Shown here one piece after another: positions 11,572 through 22,500 of a stretch of DNA of 64,000 bases. Source of the DNA: Channallabes apus (Eukaryota > Chordata > Actinopteri > Siluriformes > Clariidae); contig CM060107.1 of the NCBI GenBank assembly GCA_030522415.1, positions 20,034,553 through 20,098,552 on the forward strand, read 5' to 3'. The first letter of the stretch is position 1; each line of letters begins with the position of its first letter. Both the position numbers and the translations under genes were made by a program. The notes under the pieces are model-generated. The model was not told the origin of the DNA, did no database searches, and was given only the letters and a program-made list of their open reading frames with translations.

Positions 11572-11688
11572 CTCTGCGATGGATTGTCACGCTGTCCAGG
11601 GTGTACACTGCCTCGTGCCCTGAGTCTCCTGGGATAGGCTCCAGGTCCCCGCGACCCCAGGATAAAGCGGTATAGAAGATGAATGAAT
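11331..11688 (+). mobile_element. DANA/Mermaid-type SINE with perfect 12-bp target duplication
   Basis: A young, full-length copy. It has a tRNA-like head ('cggcacggtggtgtactgg', then a B-box-like 'gggttcgattcccggcc'), a core with 'gtttgcatgttctccccgtg', a GT run at 11546-11571, and a 3' tail 'gataaagcggtatagaagat' ending in GAAT repeats. The 12-mer 'gaataaactacc' flanks it exactly at 11319-11330 and 11689-11700, so insertion was by target-primed reverse transcription. It lies inside the hAT at 9982-11793 and is therefore younger. ORFs on both strands here are SINE shadows. Confidence 0.93.
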
Positions 11689-11793
11689 GAATAAACTACC
11701 CGCCAAAGTGGCTAGTGAGACTAAAGTTATTACCTGCCACAGCCGAATTTTACCAGCATTTGGCGGGTGGGCGGGTGCCAATGTCAAGCCCTG

Positions 11794-11841
11794 GTATGTA
11801 TGTATGTATGTATGTATGTACAGTATGTATGTATGTATGTA
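11794..11841. repeat. (GTAT)n microsatellite with a CAGTA interruption
   Basis: The GTAT array continues the one at 9966-9981 that was split by the hAT insertion. At 11819-11825 a TACAGTA interrupts the array, which equals insertion of CAGTA after a TA of an otherwise regular repeat. Confidence 0.85.
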
Positions 11842-11849
11842 TTTATTTC

Positions 11850-13245
11850 TTTATTTAAAGCATTTACTGCAAGATGTTTTTCACTAGAAAATCTCACAGA
11901 CAGGTGGTAATTGACAAGAAACAGTATTTTTTTTATATAACCTTTCCACCCTTGTGTAGATGGTTTGTTTAATATACTGTAGTATAAACAACACTGATGT
12001 ACTGTGGAGTGCTCTGAAGTAAAATATGGTACCTCCTTGAGGTAGGGAAAAGTAACTTACCCTCTACCCAAATGAATAATCTTTACTAATTACTGAATAA
12101 TATGCTTTAGATTAATACTGTCAAAATAACTTAAAAGCAACAGGTTTAGGAGGTTTTTAGTTCATTACATGTTTACAGTTCATAATAAGTTTTACAGTCA
12201 TTTCATGGACATTGTGTAACAAATGTAGTTAAAACCATAGTACGTATTTTTATAACATAAGAATTATACTCCCTTTCCTATAGTTGCTATACTTGAATCT
12301 GCTGACAAAGCAGTTTATGTAAAGTAATTACCTAATTAAATCCAGGACAGATGCTCTGGGGAGTTTTGCTTTCCGCTAAAGTCAGCGATTTATTTCAGCT
12401 CTAGAAAGCATAACCTCTGCCTTCAAATTGCCAGAGTAAAGGCACAGACAGTTGTTCCCCACTTATAAAAAATGAAGAGCTTTTGCCAGCAGGCATCTTC
12501 CCCAGGAGTGTTTATTTTTTTCCGAAACTGAGTAGGCATTGCTCTGCCTCCTTGCAGTGATAACTCAGGGCAGGGTTGATACCTCTCCAGTCAACCACAA
12601 TATACAGCAAAACTGTCTACAGGTGACAAGACTGAGACACTGTTTTAATGCCAAGCCGTCTGCTTTGTGTGAGCCACTAAACCAAAAATAACCAGATGGC
12701 ATTCAGGTACTGTAGAAGAGGAATCAAGGCATTACATTCATGGGTGAGAGGAGACCTTTATTCCCATACCACATGTTAAAATTCAGTATGGTTTTGTAAA
12801 TTAGCCTGGTACTTTGCTGACCCAGTCTCAGTGGTGTTACATTAATTATCCCCTAATTAAAGTAAAATACTAACATTGTCATTGTTCATTTTATAATTGC
12901 CAGCAGAAGAACAAACCTGCCTGTTACCTGAGCCTCCTGTAAAAAAAAAAAAAATCAATTGTTATGCTAAATAGTTTGACAGCAAAATGAAATAGCTAAT
13001 TTTTTTTGCATTTTTGAGAAAAAAAATTGGCATTTCTGTTAAAAAAAAAAAAAAAAAAGTAATGCAAATTGACAAGATAATAAACAAATGTTTTCTTTGA
13101 GTCACAAAGGGATTAAAAAGCACAAATTGCAAAATATTATCTCACCATTGTTTTGGCTATATCAGTGCTAATCTTGTGTGATTGTGCAGTTGTGCAACTG
13201 TTGTATTTTAAGCATTGCAATTTAGTTTTGCAATTTAGTTGATTT
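11850..13245. other. Single-copy-looking DNA, no gene
   Basis: No transposon signature is seen. The block at about 12330-12610 is less AT-biased than its surroundings and has no simple repeats; it is the kind of block worth testing for non-coding conservation. Poly-A/T runs occur at 12940-12955 and 13041-13058. Confidence 0.4.
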
Positions 13246-13251
13246 TTAATA

Positions 13252-13560
13252 AACACCAATCAGCCATAACATTAAATCCATTAAATTTAAAATCAATTTT
13301 GGGTTCCCCTTGTGCCACCAGGGTGGCTCTGCCCCTCTGGGCATGGCTCCACAGGGCTTCTCTGTGTGTGCTGTAGTCTCTGACACCAGGACATTTGGGA
13401 AATGTGGGATGGGGCCAGACTGGTGTCTTTCTGTCATGGACAGCCTTGGCTTTTTTTTGCCAGTTTGAGCTGCATTGCTTTTCTGTGGGATTGGACCAGA
13501 CAGGTGGGCAAATGGTCCTGTCATCAGGTTACTGGTATATGATTGATAACCAATGTTAAT
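13252..13560 (-). mobile_element. Tc1-like relic with 'caatcagccataacatta' end
   Basis: It starts with 'caccaatcagccataacat' at about 13255, the end sequence of a fish Tc1-like family, followed by antisense phrases such as 'cttgtgccaccagggtggctc' split over 13309-13329 and 'tgtagtctctgacaccagg'. The interior is deleted relative to a full element. The 92-codon minus-strand frame (13246-13524) is not a recognisable transposase. Confidence 0.55.
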
Positions 13561-14054
13561 ACTACGTAATTCAACATTTTTATTACAAAAATAGTTTGAA
13601 GATCATAAGAAACATTAAAACCAATACAAAATATTCTGTTTACCAGGGTCAGTTTCACTTCAGTAGTTGATATCATGTATGAGCTATGTATCGGTATTCC
13701 CCATTTAACATTCTTTTATGCATTGTCCGAGGGGATAAATCTCTGCGGTGAAAAAGCTAAATGAAGAGTGGAGCAGAAAGAACATAGCAAATGCAACAGC
13801 TTCCCCAAGCATGTGAATTTTATGTCTCTTGTGCACAAATTCTTGTGTATTTGTTGAGTGTTGTACCATATTTTAAGTGTTGTGGCTTTACATCTTTACT
13901 TAAACTTTGTTTGACGGTATTATTGTACTATGCAACTTGGCTTCTAAATGCAGCAAAACCATTGTTAATGATAGCAGTAACAAGGAAAAGATCAGGAAGT
14001 GAACCAGAGAGTTACCCTACAGTATCCCACATACAGTACCTTTGTTAAGTGTAC

Positions 14055-14230
14055 AGCCATGGCAAAAGCCTCAAAGAATTGATTATGCAAGAATGGGCTG
14101 TCATGGATGTGGCCAAGAAGTTGATTGACAGCATGCCAGGCCAAATTGCAGAGGTCTTGAAAAAGAATGGCAAATATTGACTCCTTGTATAAACTTAATG
14201 TAATTTTCAATTAAAACCTTTGATACGTTT
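14055..14230 (+). pseudogene. Tc1-like transposase C-terminal relic
   Basis: The plus strand carries decayed coding for the C-terminal end of a Tc1-like transposase: around 14110-14175, residues like KKLIDSMPGQIAEVLKKNGKY can be followed with one or two frame changes. It is followed by 3' non-coding sequence ('tcaattaaaacctttgatac'). The rest of the element is missing. Identification is from residue pattern only. Confidence 0.5.
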
Positions 14231-14740
14231 AATTCATTTATGGTATTTAGTTTACTCACTGTAGATATTCTGTGAAGTCCGTAGATCTACTTTACTGATG
14301 ACCAGTGTTGGGGGACGTGACTATTTAAAGTAACTAATTATACAAAAAAATCATTAAAAAGTAATCAGTTACATTACAGTGTTACTTTCTGATAAAGGTA
14401 ACTAGTTAGAGTACTTTTCCATTGCAGAAAACTCCTTTGTGATTCCTCATGCATGTTGTTTTAGTCAAGACCTTTATTTAAATATTCTACCATCATCTCT
14501 CAGCGAAGTTTGGCCCATAATCTGTTAACTATTAAAACTCTTATCTCACCAACACGGTTTCGTGCGGTGGCCGTAAGTACGGTTCATCTTGATTCACTGC
14601 GAGTTTTGGCTCTGTGATTGACTTCCATTTTTCTGCACGTCAGTCCTCGCATAGTCAAACAGCATAAATGAGATAGAGGTATAACAGTAGGAATAACAGA
14701 GGTGGGCGGGTTATCGGGGCAGGGCTTGTAGGACGACTTT

Positions 14741-14788
14741 CACACACACACACACACACAGACACACACACACACACACACACACACA
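14741..14788. repeat. (CA)n microsatellite
   Basis: Two CA runs separated by a single 'ga', within the hAT element at 14303-16759. Confidence 0.92.
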
Positions 14789-14857
14789 ATAATAACTGCT
14801 GTCTGGCTCACGGATTACATAAATTGTCTGAATAATGGATTACACTTTTGAAAATAT

Positions 14858-15092
14858 TGTAGTGTTTTTCGACGGGATCTTGGAGGACGAGTGAGCTTGG
14901 TGGCTACCCAATGTAATGACTGGGAGTAATTTATTAACTCAGCACAAGCATAAACACACAGATCAAACACACACATAAACACGCGCAACTTGGCCGAAGC
15001 CACTAACCTAAACACCCTTCTCTTTCATGGTAGACAGAGAAAACCCCCCGCAAAGCATGACGGTCGTCAGCCGCTGGCCCGCTCACGCCACA
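14858..15092 (-). repeat. 3' LTR of the deleted Gypsy element
   Basis: A 235-bp LTR aligning with the copy at 16421-16667 and with the solo LTR at 33963-34263. The inner 105 bp or so are almost identical between copies ('acttggccgaagccac', 'gacggtcgtcagccgctgg'). This copy lacks about 6 bp near the outer end that the other two keep ('gctagcag'). Confidence 0.9.
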
Positions 15093-15500
15093 CTGACACC
15101 TTTTGTAGTGTACATTGTCCCGGATGCGGTCCGGCCTCCGCAGAGTTCGATGTCTCGCCGGCGGCGTGCGGCTGGTAAGGCGCAAGATGGTCTCGCAAAA
15201 CTCGCGCCCGCCCCGCCAACCGCACCCGGTAGATAAAATTCAGAGAGCTGAGCGAGTACCGTACAGGGGCCAACCCAGTGAGACATGAGCTTGGGTGAAC
15301 GCCCTCTCTTCCTTCCGGAACACACCCACACCTGCAGCAAAGCCTCGCCCCTGGCTGTGAGTGTCCACGCCCACACGCTCCACAGGTGCCCCCACCCGAA
15401 AGTCCTGCAGGGGTGCCCGCGAGCGCTGGGTGGTGCCCTTCTTTGCCGTGTAGTGGACAAAGCGTTCACTGACCAGCGGCGGCGCAGGTGAAATGACTGC
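15083..15500 (-). pseudogene. Gypsy integrase remnant and pol tail
   Basis: Minus-strand residues YTAKKGTTQRSRAPLQ and GAPVERVGVD match the segment between the zinc-binding region and the first catalytic Asp of Gypsy integrases. Shortly after, SPKLMSHWVGPCTVLAQLSE matches the pol C-terminus. The intervening integrase core with the second Asp and the Glu is deleted, so no activity is possible. Frameshifts also separate the two pieces. The pieces are fused to gag by a large deletion that removed most of pol. Confidence 0.7.
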
Positions 15501-15543
15501 GGGCGATGCTCTCGGCGAGGGAGTAACTCGGCACACGCGCTCT

Positions 15544-16388
15544 TCACCTCGCTCGCAATACCGACGACGCGCTTTGCTGTCCCTCAGGCCTAGGAACATT
15601 GCCTCGGCATCGTCGTGAAACCCCAGAGACTTTTCCGTTGTGGCCTAGCCGTGACGGGTAGCCCTGTCCCCGGCTAGATTCACCTACCGAGTGCCCCCGA
15701 GCTGCAGGCGGTCGCTCGGCTCTTTCGCCGTGATACACCGCAGTTGTGGGTTCAGCGCGCTGTGCTGCGCGTAGTGCCTCAGTGAGGGAAGCTGGTGCTG
15801 CTAACCTGATGTGCTCACGGAGCCGCGGCGGTCGGAGCCCTCGAAGAAAAGCGCGATACACTAGCTCTTCCTGTTTATTCGGCTCGTACTCTGGATAGCC
15901 TCGCGGACCGCCAGCTCCTCGCACGCTGCTTCTTGACGGTCACCGGCGCCGAACCGGAGGTGAAGCGACTCGCGAAGCTTTGCCCAGTCCTTCCGATCAT
16001 CGGCCCGAAGGTCTTCCAGTGCCCGGAGCGCGTCGCCCTTCAGCGAGAGTGCAACCCTTACAGCCGTTTCCGCCGAAGACCAGCCTGCGAAGTCGGCGGC
16101 TAGCTCCACTTGGGGGAAGAACACGTAGGGTTCGACAGCGCCGTTGTAGGAGGGAAGGCGCAGCTGCAGCGCACATCGCCGGCACGGGGCTGTAGCTTGC
16201 TCTTGCGCAGCGTCAACGTTGGGCTCCGCTCCGAGATCCAGTGCCGGGATCCTCATCTCGCCGCTCCGCTTTCGTCGTGCCGCTTTGCTGGCACTGGTTC
16301 CGTCCGGGAGATGCTTCTTCTTCCGGAGCTGTGCTGCAACTCGGCGGCCCTCCTGAATCTTTCGCAGGTCCTCCGCCGTTCGCTCCAA
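15544..16388 (-). pseudogene. Gypsy gag, frameshifted
   Basis: Two overlapping minus-strand frames together cover a Gag capsid-like region. The first (15861-16388) starts MERTAEDLRKI, is basic early on, and then reads PSYNGAVEPYVFFPQVE and LRFGAGDRQ, with the ALSLKGDALRALEDL pattern typical of retrotransposon Gag. The second (15544-15924) continues with YRAFLRGLRPPRLREHIRLA and a downstream basic segment. A frameshift lies in the overlap. No CCHC zinc knuckle is visible. This Gag would be the structural protein packaging element RNA. Confidence 0.75.
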
Positions 16389-16420
16389 CTCGAAAATCTA
16401 CATCCCACTTCTGACACCAA

Positions 16421-16667
16421 TGTAGGGTTTTTCGACGCTAGCAGGGATCTTGGAGTACGAGTGAGCTTACTTGCTCCCCAATGCAAATGGCTGGGGAGTA
16501 GTTTATTACTCTCAGCACAAGCACACATACACAGGTCAAGCACACACACATAAACACACGCAACTTGGCCGAAGCCACTAACCTAAACACCCTTCTCTTT
16601 CATGGTAGACAGAGAAAACCCCCCGCAAAGCATGACGGTCGTCAGCCGCTGGCCCGCCCACGCCACA
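16421..16667 (-). repeat. 5' LTR of the deleted Gypsy element
   Basis: A 247-bp LTR, transcribed toward lower coordinates. Its ends match those of the copy at 14858-15092. It is slightly longer, and differs in the CA-rich stretch ('cacatacacagg'). Confidence 0.9.
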
Positions 16668-16920
16668 ATATAACTAAATAACTGAGTACTTAAATGGCGG
16701 ACCTAACGCGTTAGATTACTCGTTATATCAAAAAGGTAATCCAAATACACCCAACACTGCTGATGACATAACAGAAACAAGTGATGTGATTGGCTTTCAG
16801 GAAGCATCAACTCTTAAAATGTGGTCACTCCCTGTCATGGTTTGCCTTTACATACAGTATATTTCAATGCGAGAAGAAGTTTTCAAATTAAAAGTTGTGG
16901 TATAGACAACTTTGTGTGCC

Positions 16921-17139
16921 AGATGTGACTTTCTCATGAAATCAAATCAGAGGCGCACGATGATGCCTTACGCACAATGCGATAACTGCCATTTCTCCTT
17001 CTTTTTTAAACTGATTTTGTAACATTCTTCTTGAATGTTACAAAATCAGTTTAAAAAAGAAGGAGAAATGGCAGTTATCGCATTGTGCGTAAGGCATCAT
17101 CGTGCGCCTCTGATTTGATTTCATGAGAAAGTCACATCT
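16921..17139. repeat. Perfect palindrome, 107-bp arms and 5-bp spacer
   Basis: 16921-17027 is the exact reverse complement of 17033-17139, checked base by base, with a TTCTT spacer. The flanks do not continue the symmetry. There is no coding sequence or target duplication. As RNA it would fold into a long perfect hairpin. It could be a natural inverted duplication by template switching, or a fold-back sequencing or assembly artefact. Confidence 0.97.
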
Positions 17140-18347
17140 AATGAGGGTACAAGAGGTCATCACACCTCAGAAACTGGCAATATATAGCATGGCATTCTGT
17201 CCTCCAGATGTACTAAGGCAGCTCATTCTCCTCACACACACTTAGCCGTATCAAGGAGATAATTCTCTAAAAGGATAAAAAGCTAGATAGTTCATTATGT
17301 AGTAGTCACTTTCATTTTAATACTGAAGACTTATGGTCTGACACCTTGGCTAAGTGAGTGCCATGGTCTCTCACACACTCAGACTGGAACCTGACACCAA
17401 GTGCTGAACTGGACTTGCTCACTGACCATCACTAACATATTTAGTTTCTATTCTGTATCAATACAGTGTTATGCTAATTATATAATTGCTATTTAGATGC
17501 ATATTGTAGGTTCCTATCATAATCCAGTTTAACATCCATGAATTGAAATTGCATAACTTTCATAACTTGCATAACAGTACAGTAGACTATTTAATCACCT
17601 AAATATTAGCTACTCATGTTGTCAAGGACCTTAATTTTTTTTTCTTACAGAGAAATGTACTTCATACATTGTAGACTAATAATGTGTATATTATGTATAT
17701 TATGGTTATATATGAGAATTGTAAATACCACATATGAGGTGTATTCCTTGTATCCAGTTGTTTTGAAGAATGCTCCAAATCTACCCATTATGTAAAATTC
17801 ATTTGTAATGTTGAGTAATGTTAGATCATATGCGTGGGAAAACTTGTGCAGTTATGTCCTAATGTTGCACATAAACACACAATGTACTGTAAATAATATG
17901 TGATGAATAAAATCACATCACCTAGATGTTAAAAATGCATATAAAAATTAATTGAAAGAATTAAAAGAATATATACGCAATACACATAATATGACAGAAT
18001 ATTTGGAGTGAGAAAAAAACAAATGTACTGTACATTTTACATTTAAGTCAGGTAAAGCATTATTCTTGTGTGAAATATGAATAAATGAATTTTAAAAAAT
18101 CTAAGCTTTGAAATAAACTCCAATCGTTATCTCAGTGTCTTTTTTACTGCCCATATTCACTGCTCAGTAGTACCAAAAATCCTTTCTTTTGGATGATTGC
18201 ACAGGCTGTAATTGAAGGTCTAGGACTTTAGTGGTGGGAGCAGAAACAATTTATGTGGGTTATAGTGAAGACCATGTTTGAAAGTCTCTCACAGACAAAC
18301 TACATATTGATTGAATGTTTGGCACGTAGTGAAAGATTGGGTCATGT
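17140..18347. other. AT-rich DNA, no gene recognised
   Basis: No element was recognised. TACAGTA/TACTGTA 7-mers occur at 17578, 17885 and 18026. Confidence 0.45.
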
Positions 18348-18359
18348 AGGACCAAATCA

Positions 18360-18632
18360 CTCACTCACTCATCTTCTATACCGCTTTATCCTGTATTCAG
18401 GGTCACAGGAACCTGGAGCCTATCCCAGGAGACTTAGGGCACGATGCAGGGTACAACCTGGACAGGGTGCCTATCCATCATAGGGCGCACACACCCATTC
18501 ACACACTACAGGCAATTTGGGAGAACATGCAAACTCCATGCACACAGAGACGAGAATCGAGCCTGGCCGGGAACCACCCCTGACCCTGGAGCTGCAAGGC
18601 GACAGTGCTAACCACTACACCACCGTGCCGCC
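18360..18632 (-). mobile_element. DANA/Mermaid-type SINE, minus strand
   Basis: An inverted copy. It has the tail 'catcttctataccgctttat' at the left, the core 'gagaacatgcaaactccatg', and a tRNA-like head ending 'accactacaccaccgtgccg' at the right. The flanking sequences 'aggaccaaatca' (18348-18359) and 'aggactaaatca' (18633-18644) match at 11 of 12 positions and are the target duplication. It lacks about 50 bp of the core between the 'caatttgg' and 'gagaacatg' segments. Confidence 0.9.
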
Positions 18633-18644
18633 AGGACTAAATCA

Positions 18645-19540
18645 TTTTTTTTTTTTTATTAATTACTAGTCTATATCTTTATTTTATGAAATGAAACAGT
18701 TTATTAAGCTGGTGCCTATTTGTACCATGTTGTGGTCACATTTTTTTGGGGAGGATCTGTTTAAAAATAAAGTATGATATAATTGGCTTGTGTGTTAATG
18801 CTCCGCTTTTAGAAAACAGAGGAAAACAGCAGATGTAGGTAATCTTTAAAAGGACTACACACATTGATTTCAGTTGAACAGATGGAGGGTTCCTTAAGGA
18901 AGGCTTTTTCCTACAGTGACTAACATCTTGATGTAACGCCAACCTGCCTGTGTACTTGGTATCAGTTGTCAATATCCCTTACTTGATCAAGAAATTGGCA
19001 TATTTATATTCTCAAGTAATATTTTTTGTAAGATAACTTATTTGCATTTAACATTGCATTTAACTTACATGCTACATTTTCTTTATGTTATTTAGATAAA
19101 AATATTATGTAAATATAACCATTAGTTTACAGAAGGGTAGCAGGGAAAAGCAGGTTTAGAGTGGAACCATGCTGTAGTCTGGAGAATTACTATATGTTTA
19201 CTGTTGATTAAGACCAGCAGTTGGTTAAAAAACAGAACACCTGTACCCTCATTACACACATACAGATTATGTGAAAGTGAAAAAATGCCTTGGCAGTATA
19301 CAGTACATACAGCTCGCCAACATTGACTTCAGAGTGCCATGTCGGTTTCTTATTTATAATATCTGATGATTATTGGAGGATATCTTCTGATATGTTCACA
19401 GCTCACCAAACATCTCAGCTAGTTCTGCATTGGTTTGGCCCACTACTGCATATCTGTTTGGGCAGGGGGCGAGTTAGTCGCAAAGATGGGAAGGTTGGTG
19501 ACATCAGTGGATTTCAGATAAGCTTTCACTTCATGTAAGG
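18645..19540. other. AT-rich DNA, no gene recognised
   Basis: A poly-T run at the left edge; otherwise unremarkable. ORFs of 78 and 82 codons here have no recognisable domain. Confidence 0.45.
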
Positions 19541-19544
19541 TACA

Positions 19545-22500
19545 TTAAATTCAAATTTCAAATTTTATTCGTCACATACACAGTCATACACAGTACGATA
19601 TGCAGTGAAATGCTTACACGACCGCCAGTGACCTTAAAAAGAGAATTAAATCTTATAGTAAGAAATAAATATGAATAAAGAAATTCGATAGGAAAATTTT
19701 AACTTAACTAGAATAAAAAATAGAAATAAAAATAAAAGTATACTGTACATACAGTAAAATAGAAATTTGGTGGAGGAAGTATGGTGTGCAAGTATGCATA
19801 GAAACGTGTTCTTAAGGTGCCTTATTAAAGTGTCTTTGTGCAAGGGTCCAGAATGTGAACATAAACATGAGTTCCGATGTAAGTGTAGATGTGCATGAAA
19901 GTGTCCATAGTGTCCAATGACGTTAACAGGTTGTATTAGTTCTGTGTTTGTGGTGTGAATGTGGTATGGTTGAGAGACCTTATCGCCTGCGGGAAGAAGC
20001 TCCTCCTCATTCTCTCTGTGTTGGCCTTCAGGGAGCGGAAGCGCTTTCCTGACCGCAACAGAGAGAACAGTCCATTGTTGGGATGGCTGAGGTCCTTCAC
20101 GATCTTCCTGGCCTTGGTCCAGCACCGCTTGGTGTAGATTGAGTGCAGGTCAGGGAGCTCGGTGCAGATGATGCGCTCAGCTGAACGCACCACCCTCTGT
20201 AGAGCTCGTCTGTCCTGCATGGTGCTGTTTCCAAACCAGGTCATGATGTGTCCCATCAGGATGCTCTCTATGGTGCAGGAGTAGAAATTCCTGAGCACCT
20301 TGGAGGGCAGTCTGAAATCTCTCAAACGTCTGAGGTGGTACAGACGCTGCCGGGGACTTTTTCACCGCGGTGTTGATGTGACAGGACCATGACAGGTCCT
20401 GTGTGATGTGAACACCGAGGTATCTGAAGCTGTCCACTCTCTCCACTGGGCTCCTGTTGATGACGGGGGTCTGGTAGTTCCTCTCCTGCTTTGTACTAAA
20501 GTCCACTATCAGCTCCTTTGTCTTACTGACATTCAGGAGGAGATTGTTCCTCTGGCACCAGTTCTCCAGATTTCCAATCTCCTCCAGGTAGGCCGACTCA
20601 TCGTTGTTCGTGATCAGGCCCACCACGACAGTGTCGTCAGCAAACTTGATGACGGCGGTCGAGTTGGTAGTGGCCACGCAGTCGTAGGGGTATAAAGAGT
20701 ACAGCAGGGGGCTAAGAACACAACCCTGCTGAGTGTGAGGGAGGCTGAGACATGACCGCCCATCCTTACTGCCAGTGGTCTGCCAGTTAGGAAGTTTGAG
20801 ATCCACTGACACATGGGTGAGCTGAGTCCCAGGTGCTCCAGCTTGGTGGTGAGTGTGGAGGGAATTATGGTATTAAATGCAGAGCTGTAGTCGATGAAGA
20901 GCATTTTCACATAATTTCCCCTCTTAGTGTCCAGGTGGGTGAGAGATGTGTGGAGGAGATTTGAGATTGCATCGTCTGTGGAACGGTTCGGACGATAAGC
21001 GAACTGTAGTGGGTCGAGTGTGTCCGGTAGTGAAGCGATGATGAAGTCTCTGACCAGGCGTTCAAAGCACTTCATCACTACTGAGGTGAGGGCTACAGGG
21101 CGATAGTCATTGAGGGAAGCAGGATGTGGTTTCTTTGGGACAGGAACAATGATGGACTCTTTGAAGCATGTCGGGATCACCGACTGAGATAAAGAGATGT
21201 TGAATATCTCAGTGAACACAGGTGCTAGCTGGTCTGCGCAGGCTCTGAGGATACGGCCTGAGATGCCATCTGGTCCTGCTGCTTTCCTGGTGTTCACTCT
21301 CTTGAAGGCTCTCCTCACGTCGTGCTCGGAGATGATGAGCGCGTTTCCGGTACTGGCAGTGTCTTCCTGTCTGCAGCTGTTAGCGCCGTTAGCATTAGCG
21401 CCGCTAGCATTAGCATCGCTAGCGTCTTTAGCTGCAGCATCGAAGCGAGCGTAGAAGGTGTTCATCTCGTCTGCCAGAGTCGCGTCCGCGTTCATCATAC
21501 CGGATGTTGGTGCTTTATAGTCCGTAATTGTCCTTAATCCCTGCCACAGCCTCCTAGAGTCACTCTGTTGAAGCTGTGACTCTAGTTTTCTCCCATAGCA
21601 CTGCTTCGCCTCTTTCACCGCCTTCCGGACGTTGTATGACGCAGCCTTGTACGGTTCCATGTCCCCCGACGCAAATCCCGTGTTGTAGGCAGCGGTGCGA
21701 GATCTCAGAGCGTCGCGGATGGTTTTATCCACCCACGGCTTCTGGTTGGGAAACGTTCTGATAGTCTTTTTCTCCACCGTATCGTCCATTAGCTTCCCAA
21801 TAAATCCCACAACCGGTTCCGTAAACACGCTGACGTCATCATCGGAGCTGTTTCTGAACATGTAACAGTCTGCGTCATCGAGTGCGTCCTGTAACGCGGC
21901 CACCGATTGGTCCGTCCAGCGCGCGACCTCCCTCTGAACCGGAACTTCCTGTTTCAGCCTTTGTTTATATTTTGGCATGAGGAAGATGGCGGCGTGGTCG
22001 GATTTACCAAATGCTGGACGAGATTGCGCCTTGTAACCGTCTTTGACCGTAGTATAACAATGGTCCAGTGCCCTTTCGGCCCTGGTGGGGCAGGTGATGT
22101 GCTGATAAAAGTTCGGTGCTGCACATTTGAGGTTGGCACTATTAAAATCCCCCGCCACAATAAGCGCAGCGTCCCGGTGTTGTGTCTAGTGCTGTGTGAG
22201 CGCCTCATGCAGCTCGCATAAGGCAATGTCTGTGTCTGCTTGTGGTGGAATGTAAACGGCGCTGATTATGACCGATGTGAACTCCCGGGGTAGATAAAAA
22301 GGACGACACATGATGGACAGTAGTTCCAGGTTTGGTGTGCAGGAGCGTGCAAGAGGAACAACGCTCGCGCTTTTGCACCAGCTGTTGTTCACCATCAAAC
22401 ACACGCCGCCTCCCCTTGACTTCCCCGAGTCCCGCGTCCTGTCCATGCGGAGAAGAACTCGGCTGGTTGTGTGTCGTGGTCTGGCACCGCTGGGTTCAGC

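Larger units (their letters stand above)
9982..11793. mobile_element. Non-autonomous hAT element with nested insertions
   Basis: The ends are inverted copies that differ at one base over the first 14. The left starts 'cagggtttgacatt' at 9982; the right ends at 11793 with the reverse complement of 'cagggcttgacatt'. An 8-bp duplication 'gtatgtat' flanks both sides (9974-9981 and 11794-11801). CAGGG-type ends and 8-bp duplications are hAT hallmarks. The duplication falls in a GTAT repeat, which weakens it as proof. Both subterminal regions share a 'gtggctagtga/gtggctagtag' motif. No transposase is present. It contains a second hAT-type end (10771) and a SINE (11331-11688). Confidence 0.78.
14858..16667 (-). 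mobile_element. Internally deleted Ty3/Gypsy element with two LTRs
   Basis: On the plus strand both LTRs begin TGTAG and end CCACA. They are flanked by ATAT on both outer sides (14854-14857 and 16668-16671), a 4-bp duplication. Coding runs on the minus strand: a gag-like part at 15544-16388, then a remnant of integrase at about 15370-15470 (residues RAPLQ, GAPVERVGVD) and the pol C-terminal tail at 15240-15330 (SHWVGPCTVLAQLSE). Protease, reverse transcriptase, RNase H and most of integrase are missing. A possible primer-binding site, 'ttggtgtcagaagtggga' on the minus strand, abuts the 5' LTR. The element lies inside the hAT at 14303-16759. Confidence 0.88.
14303..16759. mobile_element. Non-autonomous hAT element with 8-bp duplication, split by a Gypsy insertion
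   Basis: The left end 'cagtgttggg' (14303) is exactly inverted at the right end 'cccaacactg' (16759). The 8-mer 'ctgatgac' flanks both sides perfectly (14295-14302 and 16760-16767), as expected for hAT. The right interior has 'aacgcgttagattactcg', the repeated-integer motif of common fish CAGTGTTGGG elements. Without the nested Gypsy (14858-16667) the element is only about 650 bp, so it is a MITE-like copy with no transposase. A CA microsatellite lies at 14741-14788. Confidence 0.9.

Noticed and set aside
11275..11623. ORFs over the SINE (similar ones at 25792-26236 and 50569-51073)
   Set aside because: They are repeated at each SINE copy and translate the SINE sequence on one strand or the other.
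15027..16553. Several GC-rich ORFs on both strands
   Set aside because: Shadows of the Gypsy gag/integrase remnants; only the minus-strand frames named in the features carry motifs.
14858..16667. A gag-only retrotransposon class (TR-GAG)
   Set aside because: I first read it so, but integrase and pol-tail residues remain at 15240-15470, so it is a deletion derivative of an ordinary Gypsy.
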